Source: Candidatus Heimdallarchaeota archaeon (lineage in GTDB: Archaea > Asgardarchaeota > Heimdallarchaeia > JABLTI01). From it: DNA of 9,313 nt. The notes beneath the pieces were generated by a model, which saw nothing but the letters and a program-made list of their open reading frames with translations, made no database searches and was not told the origin of the DNA. Positions within the stretch are counted from its first letter, which is position 1, and every line of letters begins with the position of its first letter. The position numbers and the translations under genes were made by a program. This document shows positions 1 to 6,327 of the stretch, piece after piece. The stretch spans positions 1 to 9,313 of the forward strand of contig JAGMDP010000111.1 in NCBI GenBank assembly GCA_023128635.1, written 5' to 3'.

Positions 1-644
1 TCTATGCGTGCATCAGCTAAAGTTTGATCATTTATAAGACCTTTAGCTTTCATGGTTTTGGCTTGTTCATGATAATCTTCTTCTGAAGTGATGTAAAAGA
101 AAGCTCGCTCGAGAGGATTATCAGCTTGTTGAACTTTTACTAAAGCAACAGGAACTTCTTTCTCAATTCCGATGACGTCTAATTCGTCTAAACTAATTTC
201 CCTAGGCGATCTAATACCAGAGCGTTTTAAGATTCCATATTGATCGATGTATTCCTTTTCATTGGTTGTTCTATCCTCGCTCTTAAGTAAGAATCTGTTA
301 CCGTAAATTGGGATTTTTAATTCATTTTCAATTTTATCTGCTGTAAGATAAACAACCAGAGATCTATTAGGAATTAAAATACCGTTTTTCTCTTGAAGCT
401 CATTTTGTATTGAGTCAAATAACAATTGATCCCATTCATCTACAACAATAGTCTCATCAAAAAGATGACTTTGCTCTTCAAGATACTGTCTTTCTCTACC
501 CTTCTTGACAACAACAATATTTTTCAAACCCATCCTTTTGGAAGAAAGTCCAGTCTCGATTGCTGAATGGCTTCCGAAAATAACAATAGTCGGCTTTTCC
601 TTATACTCACTTACTAATTGTTGCATTTCTTTTCTTTTGATCAA
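1..644 (-). CDS. PurP-like paralog, C-terminal part cut by window edge
   Basis: This is a divergent member of the archaeal PurP family (ATP-grasp-type ligases that formylate AICAR with formate and ATP in purine synthesis); only about 214 N-terminal residues are present and the reading frame is open to position 1. The chosen start is a TTG at 644-642, directly after the TAA of purP and in the same frame, with GAGGAG six bases upstream inside the purP C-terminus; an in-frame ATG at 626-624 is the alternative. Visible landmarks are GSHSA (residues 24-28), matching the N-terminal His motif of PurP, IPNRSL (91-96) where true PurP has a PHGSF motif, and YGNR (114-117). The Gly-rich nucleotide loop is replaced by QQADNPLERAFF (172-183). 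It probably forms a translationally coupled pair with purP. Whether it is an enzyme, a partner subunit or has another role cannot be told. Confidence 0.85.
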   Translation of the reverse strand, partial: MIKRKEMQQLVSEYKEKPTIVIFGSHSAIETGLSSKRMGLKNIVVVKKGRERQYLEEQSHLFDETIVVDEWDQLLFDSIQNELQEKNGILIPNRSLVVYLTADKIENELKIPIYGNRFLLKSEDRTTNEKEYIDQYGILKRSGIRSPREISLDELDVIGIEKEVPVALVKVQQADNPLERAFFYITSEEDYHEQAKTMKAKGLINDQTLADARI

Positions 645-1661
645 TTAAATCTCCTCTAATTTAGGTGAATCAACAGTAATCAAATCTAATTTGTTTTTCT
701 CATAAGCACTTTTTATCTCTCGAGCAATTCGTTTACCCATATACATAGGTTCACCCCAGAGATTATTAGCATAAGTATTTCCATACGGAACCCAGACAGT
801 GGTTCCCGCAACGATTCTTCCTGAGAATTCAAAAGCATAGATTTTGGGATCAGTGGTTACAATGGTTTCGATACAGAACGGTCCAACCAAACCAGTTTGC
901 TCTACAAAATTCCTACCCATTCGATGGTATTCAGGAACCAACGATTCTCGGACAACAATGGGAACATTACCAATAACTGTAAATGAAGGTTCATCTGTAG
1001 AAACAAGATATTGGGAATTAGCATTAGACTCTAGTCTACGATCAAATCCTAATAATTCGCATCGTTTTTCTATTGGCGAACTGAAGTAATGAGCATAAAC
1101 GGATACTCCGCTAATATATTCTTGAATGAAATCAACGTTCTTACCCTTACTTTTCTTCTGAAAATCTGCTTTATTATCAGCAAGAAAATATCCTTTCCCA
1201 CCTTCAGCTCCATGCAATTTCACCATAACTGGGCGATCAATTGCTTCACTATCTGAAAAAACCTTTGGAGTATTGATCCCAGAAGCTATAAGCAATTCAG
1301 AGTTGAGATTTCTATCTCCCTCATATCCAAGAATTTTTACTCCGCCAAAAATAGGATGCTTTAATTGTTTTAACTCAGCTACAGATAAATAGCGAACAAA
1401 TGACCCATGAGGAATGACTACTACATCTCCATCAAGGGAATTAAAAGCTTTAACAGTTGCTTTAGAATCACTGTATTCTTTCACTCGTATGATATTAATT
1501 TGGTTCAAAAAATCCGGATATTGTGACCAGAGTTCCCAATCTCTTTCAAAACAAACAGCATAAACTTCCAATCCTTCTTCAATTGCTCCAGGGATAATAT
1601 TATAAAAAGAAGAGTGTGAACTGGTTGTTGCGATAACTGCTTTTGATCCCATTGATCTCAC
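645..1661 (-). CDS. purP: Formate-dependent AICAR ligase PurP (FAICAR synthetase)
   Basis: PurP makes 5-formaminoimidazole-4-carboxamide ribonucleotide from AICAR, formate and ATP, the archaeal replacement for the folate-dependent step of PurH, in the cytoplasm. The 338-residue length is typical. Family landmarks are SSHSSF near residue 14 (His16), IPHGSF (83-88), the Gly-rich ATP-binding loop HGAEGGKGYF (150-159), ELLGFDRRLESN, GNVPIVVRESL, GLVGPFCIE and the C-terminal GEPMYMGKRIAREIK. The position that is FGNR in Methanocaldococcus PurP (as I recall that sequence) is FGGVK here. The outermost start is a GTG at 1661; an ATG at 1652-1650 lies nine bases inside, with GTGAG a few bases upstream, so the true start may be residue 4. 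A second purP-like gene follows immediately. Family assignment is secure; which of the two paralogs is the main enzyme is inferred from the intact ATP loop. Confidence 0.92.
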   Translation of the reverse strand: MRSMGSKAVIATTSSHSSFYNIIPGAIEEGLEVYAVCFERDWELWSQYPDFLNQINIIRVKEYSDSKATVKAFNSLDGDVVVIPHGSFVRYLSVAELKQLKHPIFGGVKILGYEGDRNLNSELLIASGINTPKVFSDSEAIDRPVMVKLHGAEGGKGYFLADNKADFQKKSKGKNVDFIQEYISGVSVYAHYFSSPIEKRCELLGFDRRLESNANSQYLVSTDEPSFTVIGNVPIVVRESLVPEYHRMGRNFVEQTGLVGPFCIETIVTTDPKIYAFEFSGRIVAGTTVWVPYGNTYANNLWGEPMYMGKRIAREIKSAYEKNKLDLITVDSPKLEEI

Positions 1662-1695
1662 GTCAATTTAAATATGGTTTGACAGAAATTAGAGT

Positions 1696-1707
1696 TCCTA
1701 TAAAAAA
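1696..1707 (-). promoter_or_regulatory. Candidate TATA box for the purP pair
   Basis: On the minus strand the T-rich element TTTTTATA lies at 1707-1700. An archaeal TATA box places the transcription start about 25 bases downstream, here about 1675-1680, giving a leader of roughly 25 bases before the purP ATG. A second box-like string, ATTTAAAT near 1666-1673, is too close to the start codon to serve it. The call is by eye in a very AT-rich spacer, so it is weak. Confidence 0.35.
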
Positions 1708-1770
1708 TTATTGAAGAAATCACTTATCAAGCAAAAAAAATCACTCAAAAATTGATTATGATAGGATATT

Positions 1771-1780
1771 TTTACGTAAA
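1771..1780. promoter_or_regulatory. Perfect 10-bp palindrome between divergent promoters
   Basis: TTTACGTAAA is a perfect inverted repeat about 12 bases upstream of the likely TATA box of the PiT operon and about 65 bases upstream of that of purP. A site just upstream of TATA is where archaeal activators often bind. The half-site TTTACG recurs in the pst promoter region at 8885-8890. Operator function is inferred only from symmetry and position. Confidence 0.3.
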
Positions 1781-1790
1781 TCATTTTGCG

Positions 1791-1803
1791 GATAAATTTT
1801 TAT
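1791..1803 (+). promoter_or_regulatory. Candidate TATA box of the PiT operon
   Basis: GATAAATTTTTAT resembles an archaeal box A. A start about 25 bases downstream would fall near 1822-1828, leaving a leader of about 40 bases before the ATG at 1865. No other clear box lies between it and the gene. Archaeal BRE bases upstream cannot be judged reliably by eye. Confidence 0.45.
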
Positions 1804-1833
1804 TTGAAAGACAAATCTTTTAAATTAGTTGAC

Positions 1834-1863
1834 ATGAGGCATATGCAAGAAAGAAGTGAATAA
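1834..1863 (+). other. Possible nine-codon leader ORF upstream of the DUF47 gene
   Basis: An ATG at 1834 opens a nine-codon frame (MRHMQERSE) that ends with TAA one base before the ATG at 1865 of the following gene. It sits just after the predicted transcription start, so it could be read first and coupled to the downstream gene. Its last bases also provide the AAGTGA that may act as the downstream Shine-Dalgarno. No clear ribosome site precedes it and such short frames occur by chance. Confidence 0.2.
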
Positions 1864-2539
1864 AATGGGAAGAACAAGATTAAGTGGTTTTTTAAGAAAA
1901 AGAGCAGAAGATGAAATGCATCTAAAAATGGCAAATCATTTATCAAGAATACAAATTGGAACAAAAGCACTGTTGAGAGTAGTAAAAGCTTGGAGAAACA
2001 AGAAATTAGTTGAACTTGATAAAGAAGTTGCAATTGTAGGGGCAGAAGAAAATGCAGCAGACCATTTGTTGGCTGAAATATGGTTGGAGTTAACAAAAGG
2101 AACTCTAAAAACGAAACTAAGATCAAATATTCTGACTTTTGTAAAAAGAGTAGATGAAATAGCAAACTATGCGAAGAGAGCAGCAGAAAACATTCTCATC
2201 TTACATAAATTAGAATTGCCCGATCATATTTTTGACGAAATAGAAAAAGTTTGTGAACTAATTAATTTAGCAACTGATAAACTTGCAGAAGCTCTTTTAA
2301 TCTATAGAAACGACATTCAAAGAACTGTTGATATTACTACAGAAATAAGTTTCTTAGAACATCAAGTTGATGGACTCTACTCTCGGTTGAAGAATCATTA
2401 TTTTGAATATCACAAGTACTCGGACAATTTTGCTGGCTTAGTGATTTTTGATCATGCAATGAAGGATTTGGAAAAAGCAGCAAATTCTACTGAAGATGCG
2501 TCTGATGTTTTACGATCAATTGTTATTAGTGAAGTTTAG
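1856..2539 (+). CDS. DUF47 / PhoU-like PiT accessory protein
   Basis: This is an all-helical cytoplasmic protein of the DUF47 (TIGR00153, COG1392) family, relatives of PhoU that accompany PiT permeases and are thought to modulate them. The 227-residue length fits the family. Two PhoU-type helical repeats are visible: EENAAD (64-69) with FVKRVDEIA (95-103) in the first, and FLEHQVD then DLEKAAN (204-210) and EDASD (213-217) in the second. These give the E-x-x-x-D pattern that binds metal clusters in PhoU proteins, with Asn210 at one expected Asp. The outermost start is GTG at 1856, but the ATG at 1865, five bases after AAGTGA, is more likely. It is first in an operon, 40 bases before the permease. 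A role as PiT partner is inferred from family and context. Confidence 0.85.
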   Translation: MNKMGRTRLSGFLRKRAEDEMHLKMANHLSRIQIGTKALLRVVKAWRNKKLVELDKEVAIVGAEENAADHLLAEIWLELTKGTLKTKLRSNILTFVKRVDEIANYAKRAAENILILHKLELPDHIFDEIEKVCELINLATDKLAEALLIYRNDIQRTVDITTEISFLEHQVDGLYSRLKNHYFEYHKYSDNFAGLVIFDHAMKDLEKAANSTEDASDVLRSIVISEV

Positions 2540-2579
2540 GAGAAAATCTAGAAAATTCAAAGACAACCTGGGATGCTAA

Positions 2580-3596
2580 ATGGTCGAGACACTAACAATA
2601 GTATTAGGGATAATTTCAGTTTTACTAGCATTTGCAATAGGAGCGAACGATGAAACTTTTGCATCAGTCGTAGGAGTTAAGAGATTATCTGTCAGAACTG
2701 CAGTGATTATGGGAGCAGTAATTGCAATTATTGGTGCTTTTCTTCTCTCAGAAAAAGTTGGGACGACACTACGAGATGATATTTCTAAAGATTTATTTGT
2801 TGGTGCTGATCAAACCGCCATACTGATATCAATTTATGTGGCAATGGCAATTAGCTTAATCTTAGCTTCAGTATTTGGCCTACCCATTTCATCCACTGAA
2901 GCACTAGTTGGAGCGATTATTGGATTATCCCTTGCTAAGGGATACGAAATAAACTGGGGTATGCAAGGAATGGGGAAGATACTTCTAACATGGACAACTT
3001 CTCCTATAATTGGATTTACGATTTCATTTCTAATAATGAAATTTGTGAATCGTATTCTTGGAAAAACTGTTACGAGTTTTCGGAAACATGATAAAGCAAA
3101 TAATATCTTTGGTGTTTTATTACTGGGAATGGTCGTTTGGACGGGTCTATCAAGAGCGGGAAATGACATTAATAATGCAATTGCTCCTATAGTTCCATTG
3201 TTTGAGCTTAGCGGTGATTTCACTTTTTGGACGTCAGGATATTGGTTTGAAAGATTACCATTATTGATTGGGGGTATAGGATTAGGATTAGGCCTAATAA
3301 TTATTGGATGGAGGGTGCTGAAAACTTTGGGAAATGATGTAGTAGAATTAACTCCAGAATCAGCTTTTGTAACTCAAGGATCTACAGCATTAATAGTGTT
3401 TCTTGCGGTTATTATTGGAATTCCAGTTTCAGGAACAATGGTCCTTGTATCAGCATTTATTGGTGCAGGAGTAGGGATGAAAAAACCAATCAATTTAAAA
3501 ACCTTGAGAATGATTGCGATCTTTATTGTACTTACGCCAGTTATAAGTGGTATTTGCGCTATTGGTTGTTTCTATGCAATTAGGGGGTTCTTCTAA
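2580..3596 (+). CDS. pit: PiT-family inorganic phosphate permease
   Basis: This is a polytopic membrane transporter of the PiT (PHO-4) family, which imports inorganic phosphate with H+ or Na+. It has 338 residues and about ten hydrophobic segments, without the long central loop of E. coli PitA. Both inverted halves carry a signature: GANDETFASVVG (21-32) in the first and SRAGNDINNAI (191-201) in the second. The Ser/Thr-rich helices FGLPISSTEALVGAIIG and GIPVSGTMVLVSAFIGAG follow the family pattern. The first signature departs from the usual GANDVANA, lacking the second Asn, so a related anion such as sulfate cannot be excluded. The ATG at 2580 is preceded by GGGATG. The next gene starts two bases after the stop codon, and flanking DUF47/PhoU-like genes support phosphate transport. 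Confidence 0.9.
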   Translation: MVETLTIVLGIISVLLAFAIGANDETFASVVGVKRLSVRTAVIMGAVIAIIGAFLLSEKVGTTLRDDISKDLFVGADQTAILISIYVAMAISLILASVFGLPISSTEALVGAIIGLSLAKGYEINWGMQGMGKILLTWTTSPIIGFTISFLIMKFVNRILGKTVTSFRKHDKANNIFGVLLLGMVVWTGLSRAGNDINNAIAPIVPLFELSGDFTFWTSGYWFERLPLLIGGIGLGLGLIIIGWRVLKTLGNDVVELTPESAFVTQGSTALIVFLAVIIGIPVSGTMVLVSAFIGAGVGMKKPINLKTLRMIAIFIVLTPVISGICAIGCFYAIRGFF

Positions 3597-3598
3597 AG

Positions 3599-4327
3599 AT
3601 GTTTGATAGAATGCTAGGATTTAGAACGATTCAAAGACAAGTTGAAGAAAAACTCATACAATTATCATTTATTCCAAGTAAATACTTCGAAGCACTCTAT
3701 GTTGAAAGTAGTACTAAGATAACTTGCCATACCTGTGATATCTGTGAAGTAGAAGAAGTAACTGTTAGAGCGGAGTTACTTAAACTTATGAAACAGGGAG
3801 AAGTTGATACCAAAGTAGAATTGGAAAAATTCCAATTATTTGAGAGAATCAATAGTGTCTCTGTGAAGAGTAAAGAAATTCGTACATTAATGAATAAATA
3901 TGTTGATGAATTGAAAAAGGAAAATTATGATAGTTTAGTGAAGTTTCTCAAAGAATCTGCTTATGCAGGAAAAATGATGCATCATTCAGTAAAAGGGCTT
4001 TATGATAGCTACGATGTTGCTTTGGAAAGAGTTGAAGAGCTAATTGCTGTATGCAACAAAATTATAGGGAATTTGGTTTCTTTCAGATATTATGATCAAG
4101 ATGACGATGGAGTATTGGATTATTCCTTTGAAGAACCTGAAGTTTTAATTGGAAATTCATTAAGAGGAACATTACAAAATATGATTTTTGTTGGAGAAAA
4201 AGTAGCTCATATTGTGAAAACTTTTAGCTTTAATCACAAAGCCATTGAAATCGATGAAGAAAAACCTCAAGAGGAAGCAGAAGAAGAAATTACAGAAAAA
4301 GAAAAAACGAAAACTAAAAAAATCTAA
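3599..4327 (+). CDS. Divergent PhoU/DUF47-like protein with Cys cluster and acidic loop
   Basis: This 242-residue, mostly helical and hydrophilic protein has no transmembrane segment. Its layout (short N-terminal domain, heptad-like helices 50-160, a second helical stretch 178-212) and its position after PiT suggest a PhoU/DUF47-like PiT partner, but the E-x-x-x-D motifs are poorly kept. Odd parts are a CxxCxxC cluster (Cys43, 46, 49), an EF-hand-like acidic loop (Asp166, 168, 170, Gly171, Asp174, followed by Glu178-179), and a tail of about 27 residues made almost only of Glu, Lys and Thr (about 216-242). The ATG at 3599 comes two bases after the pit stop, with AGGGGG at 3582-3587 as ribosome site, so it is translated with the permease. 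Metal sensing or calcium binding is inferred, not shown. Family assignment is tentative. Confidence 0.7.
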   Translation: MFDRMLGFRTIQRQVEEKLIQLSFIPSKYFEALYVESSTKITCHTCDICEVEEVTVRAELLKLMKQGEVDTKVELEKFQLFERINSVSVKSKEIRTLMNKYVDELKKENYDSLVKFLKESAYAGKMMHHSVKGLYDSYDVALERVEELIAVCNKIIGNLVSFRYYDQDDDGVLDYSFEEPEVLIGNSLRGTLQNMIFVGEKVAHIVKTFSFNHKAIEIDEEKPQEEAEEEITEKEKTKTKKI

Positions 4328-4340
4328 GAAAAAGAAGAAA
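4295..4340 (-). terminator. Oligo-T tract downstream of pstA, antisense to a Lys-rich tail
   Basis: Read on the minus strand, this stretch just past the pstA stop is a run of T tracts broken by single C, A or G bases. Archaeal RNA polymerase terminates at such U-rich runs without needing a hairpin. The same bases encode the Lys-rich tail of the convergent plus-strand gene. No comparable T tract was found for the plus-strand operon. The call is from composition and position only. Confidence 0.45.
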
Positions 4341-4358
4341 TAATTCGTAGATTCTAAT

Positions 4359-5321
4359 TCATATTCTCTGCTTCTCAGCTTTATTTCTTATGAGTATAGC
4401 ACTTAAATTAAACCCAAAGACTAACACAACAAGGATAAGTGCAATTGCCCATTGAATGTTTCTAGTTGAAGATGGAGCAGATACTGCCATACTATATAAT
4501 TCGAACGGAATCGCTGGAAACCTAGAGAGAAATCCAGTAAAAGCGGGAATGCCCGTTGCTACACCTACAAATAATATTGCAGCTGTTTCCCCTGCAGCTC
4601 TACCCAATGAAAGAATAACTCCTGTGGAGATTCCAGGAGTCGCAGCTGGTAACACTACATGTCGGATTGTTTGCCATTTTGTTGCACCCAAAGCCAAGCT
4701 GCCTTCTCTAAAATCGCGTGGGACTGTTTTTAATGCTTCTTGCGACGTTCTAATTATAGTTGGTAATATCATGCAAGCTAATGTAAGCCAGGCTGCGACT
4801 AATGATTTACCAATTCCTAAAGCTAGGACAAAGAATGCATACCCAAATATACCGAAAACAATTGAAGGCACACCCGCCAGATTGTTTATTCCTTGATTAA
4901 TAATATTGACAAGAATTCCTCCTTTCGCATATTCATTTAGATAAATTGCCGCAGCAAGACCTAAGGGGAGAGCAAGCCCAACAGCACCAATAATTAGGAG
5001 TATTGTGCCTATAATAGCGGGTCGTATACCATAATCAACCTCAGGTCCCGGTTTCATGAAGATTAATTTGAAAGAAATACCTCGAGAACCATTAATCAAT
5101 AAAATTAAAACAAAAGTTATGAGTAGAAGAAAGATAAATACTGCAGAGGATGCTAACATAGTAAAGAATATTTTTTGAGTTTTCTTAGGTTCAACTAAGC
5201 GTTTCCGCTTATCTAGGGCATCAAAATCCAATATTTTGAAAGAATAAGTTTTCTGTTCACCTAATTCTAATTTCTGTTCATCATTCGTTTGAGGAGAATT
5301 TTCATCAAGTGTGTCAGTCAT
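4359..5321 (-). CDS. pstA: Phosphate ABC transporter permease PstA
   Basis: PstA is one of the two membrane channel subunits of the high-affinity phosphate importer. The 320-residue protein starts with about 48 hydrophilic residues, then has about six hydrophobic segments. The family hallmarks are LAGVPSIVFGIFGYAFF in the middle and the EAA loop that docks on PstB, with REGSLALGATKWQTIR followed by VVLPAATPGISTG and LGRAAGETAAILF. The EAA loop differs at two of about 23 positions from that of the neighbouring pstC. The ATG at 5321 lies four bases after the pstC stop, with AGGGGGG in the end of pstC as ribosome site, so the two are translated together. It is the last gene of the pst operon and converges with the PiT operon across 31 bases. 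Confidence 0.95.
   Translation of the reverse strand: MTDTLDENSPQTNDEQKLELGEQKTYSFKILDFDALDKRKRLVEPKKTQKIFFTMLASSAVFIFLLLITFVLILLINGSRGISFKLIFMKPGPEVDYGIRPAIIGTILLIIGAVGLALPLGLAAAIYLNEYAKGGILVNIINQGINNLAGVPSIVFGIFGYAFFVLALGIGKSLVAAWLTLACMILPTIIRTSQEALKTVPRDFREGSLALGATKWQTIRHVVLPAATPGISTGVILSLGRAAGETAAILFVGVATGIPAFTGFLSRFPAIPFELYSMAVSAPSSTRNIQWAIALILVVLVFGFNLSAILIRNKAEKQRI
4666..4690. repeat. EAA-loop coding repeat, copy in pstA
   Basis: This 25-base segment matches 5651-5675 in pstC at 23 positions. Both encode the GATKWQTI part of the EAA loop that contacts PstB. It reflects shared ancestry with strong constraint or gene conversion, not a mobile repeat. Confidence 0.6.
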
Positions 5322-5325
5322 CTTC

Positions 5326-6300
5326 TTACGCCCCCCTGAATTTCTTAGTAAATCGTTTGATAACTAAATCTCCTGTAAGATTGACTACAAAAGTAATCAA
5401 AAAGAGAACAATTGCTATACCGAATAAAGCATGAAATTGCGTATCACCTTGGGCTGCTTCCCCTAACTCACGGGCAATGATTGCTGTTAATGGATCAACT
5501 GGAACAAGAATATTGAAAAATGGTTTTGGTATCTGCGATGCTCCGCCTGCCACCATAAGTACTGCCATAGTTTCCCCTATAGCTCTTCCGAATGCTAGAA
5601 TAACAGCAGCAGTTATTCCTGATAATGCAGCAGGTAAAACCACTTTTCTTATTGTTTGCCATTTGGTGGCACCCAATGCAAGAGAGGCTTCACGAAAAGA
5701 GCTTGGAACTGCTCTTATAGCATCATCTGTAATGGAAACTATAGTAGGGATAACCATTATAGCTAATATTAATCCACCAGATAAGGCGTTTTCACCAGTT
5801 GGCAAACCAAAAATAAATTTGACTGCAGGGACTAAAATAAATAATCCAAAAAATCCATAGACAATAGAAGGTATGCTCGCGAGCATTTCGACAGATGGTT
5901 TTAGAATTTTCCTAATTCTTTGTGGGGCAATTTCTGACATATAAATCGAACAAGAGATACTAATTGGAACTGCAACAACCATTGCAATCAAAACAACCAT
6001 TACAGTGCCAATTATTCCATGAAGAATCCCATATTGATCTGCTTCTGGATTCCAACTAGTTCCAAAAAGGAATTTAATGAAACCAACTTCTGGAATAACT
6101 TTTAGACCATTAACTAAAATAAATATGAAAATAAGTATTACAACAATAACAGAGATTCCTGCAAATAGCATTAAAATTATTTTTTGCCAGCTAATTTTTT
6201 GTTTTCCAATTTCTAAAATAGATTCTTCTGAAGTACTTTTGTCTTCTTCTAATGACTCAATTGTTGGTTCTTCAATTGTTTCAGTTTGATTTTGCGACAT
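5326..6300 (-). CDS. pstC: Phosphate ABC transporter permease PstC
   Basis: PstC pairs with PstA to form the transmembrane channel. The 324 residues comprise a very acidic cytoplasmic N-terminus (about 1-35, rich in Glu, Ser and Thr), a first helix at about 41-63, a periplasm-side segment with FGTSWNPEADQYG, and further helices. MLASIPSIVYGFFGLF and the EAA loop FREASLALGATKWQTIR with VVLPAALSGITAAVILAFGRAIGETMAVL identify it and set it apart from PstA. The ATG at 6300 has GAGGT six bases upstream. It sits 27 bases after pstS and four bases before pstA. No truncation or frame break is seen. Confidence 0.95.
   Translation of the reverse strand: MSQNQTETIEEPTIESLEEDKSTSEESILEIGKQKISWQKIILMLFAGISVIVVILIFIFILVNGLKVIPEVGFIKFLFGTSWNPEADQYGILHGIIGTVMVVLIAMVVAVPISISCSIYMSEIAPQRIRKILKPSVEMLASIPSIVYGFFGLFILVPAVKFIFGLPTGENALSGGLILAIMVIPTIVSITDDAIRAVPSSFREASLALGATKWQTIRKVVLPAALSGITAAVILAFGRAIGETMAVLMVAGGASQIPKPFFNILVPVDPLTAIIARELGEAAQGDTQFHALFGIAIVLFLITFVVNLTGDLVIKRFTKKFRGA
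5651..5675. repeat. EAA-loop coding repeat, copy in pstC
   Basis: Partner of 4666-4690 in pstA, 23 of 25 bases identical, encoding the same EAA-loop residues. The high DNA-level identity stands out because the rest of the two genes is clearly diverged. Confidence 0.6.
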
Positions 6301-6327
6301 CGAGTAACCTCTGGAATCTTAGTGTTA

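Noticed and set aside
642..647. Stop codon between the two PurP frames as evidence of a pseudogene
   Set aside because: The upstream protein is full length with its own C-terminal motifs, and the downstream one has a ribosome site, a start and its own N-terminal GSHSA motif, so these are two intact genes.
844..1089. Plus-strand open frame inside purP
   Set aside because: Antisense to well-conserved PurP C-terminal motifs and without its own recognisable content.
1681..1800. Search of the divergent spacer for a small RNA, riboswitch or tRNA
   Set aside because: Only AT-rich sequence, a short palindrome and TATA-like boxes were seen; no stable stem or tRNA-like pattern could be drawn.
1800..2165. 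Minus-strand open frame of about 121 codons, Leu- and Phe-rich
   Set aside because: It lies antisense to the DUF47 gene, which has clear family motifs; the hydrophobic look comes from the reverse complement of Lys/Glu codons.
4456..4896. Plus-strand open frame of about 146 codons
   Set aside because: It is antisense to pstA, and a similar one exists opposite pstC at 5477-5860; both arise from the mirrored composition of membrane-protein codons and match no family.
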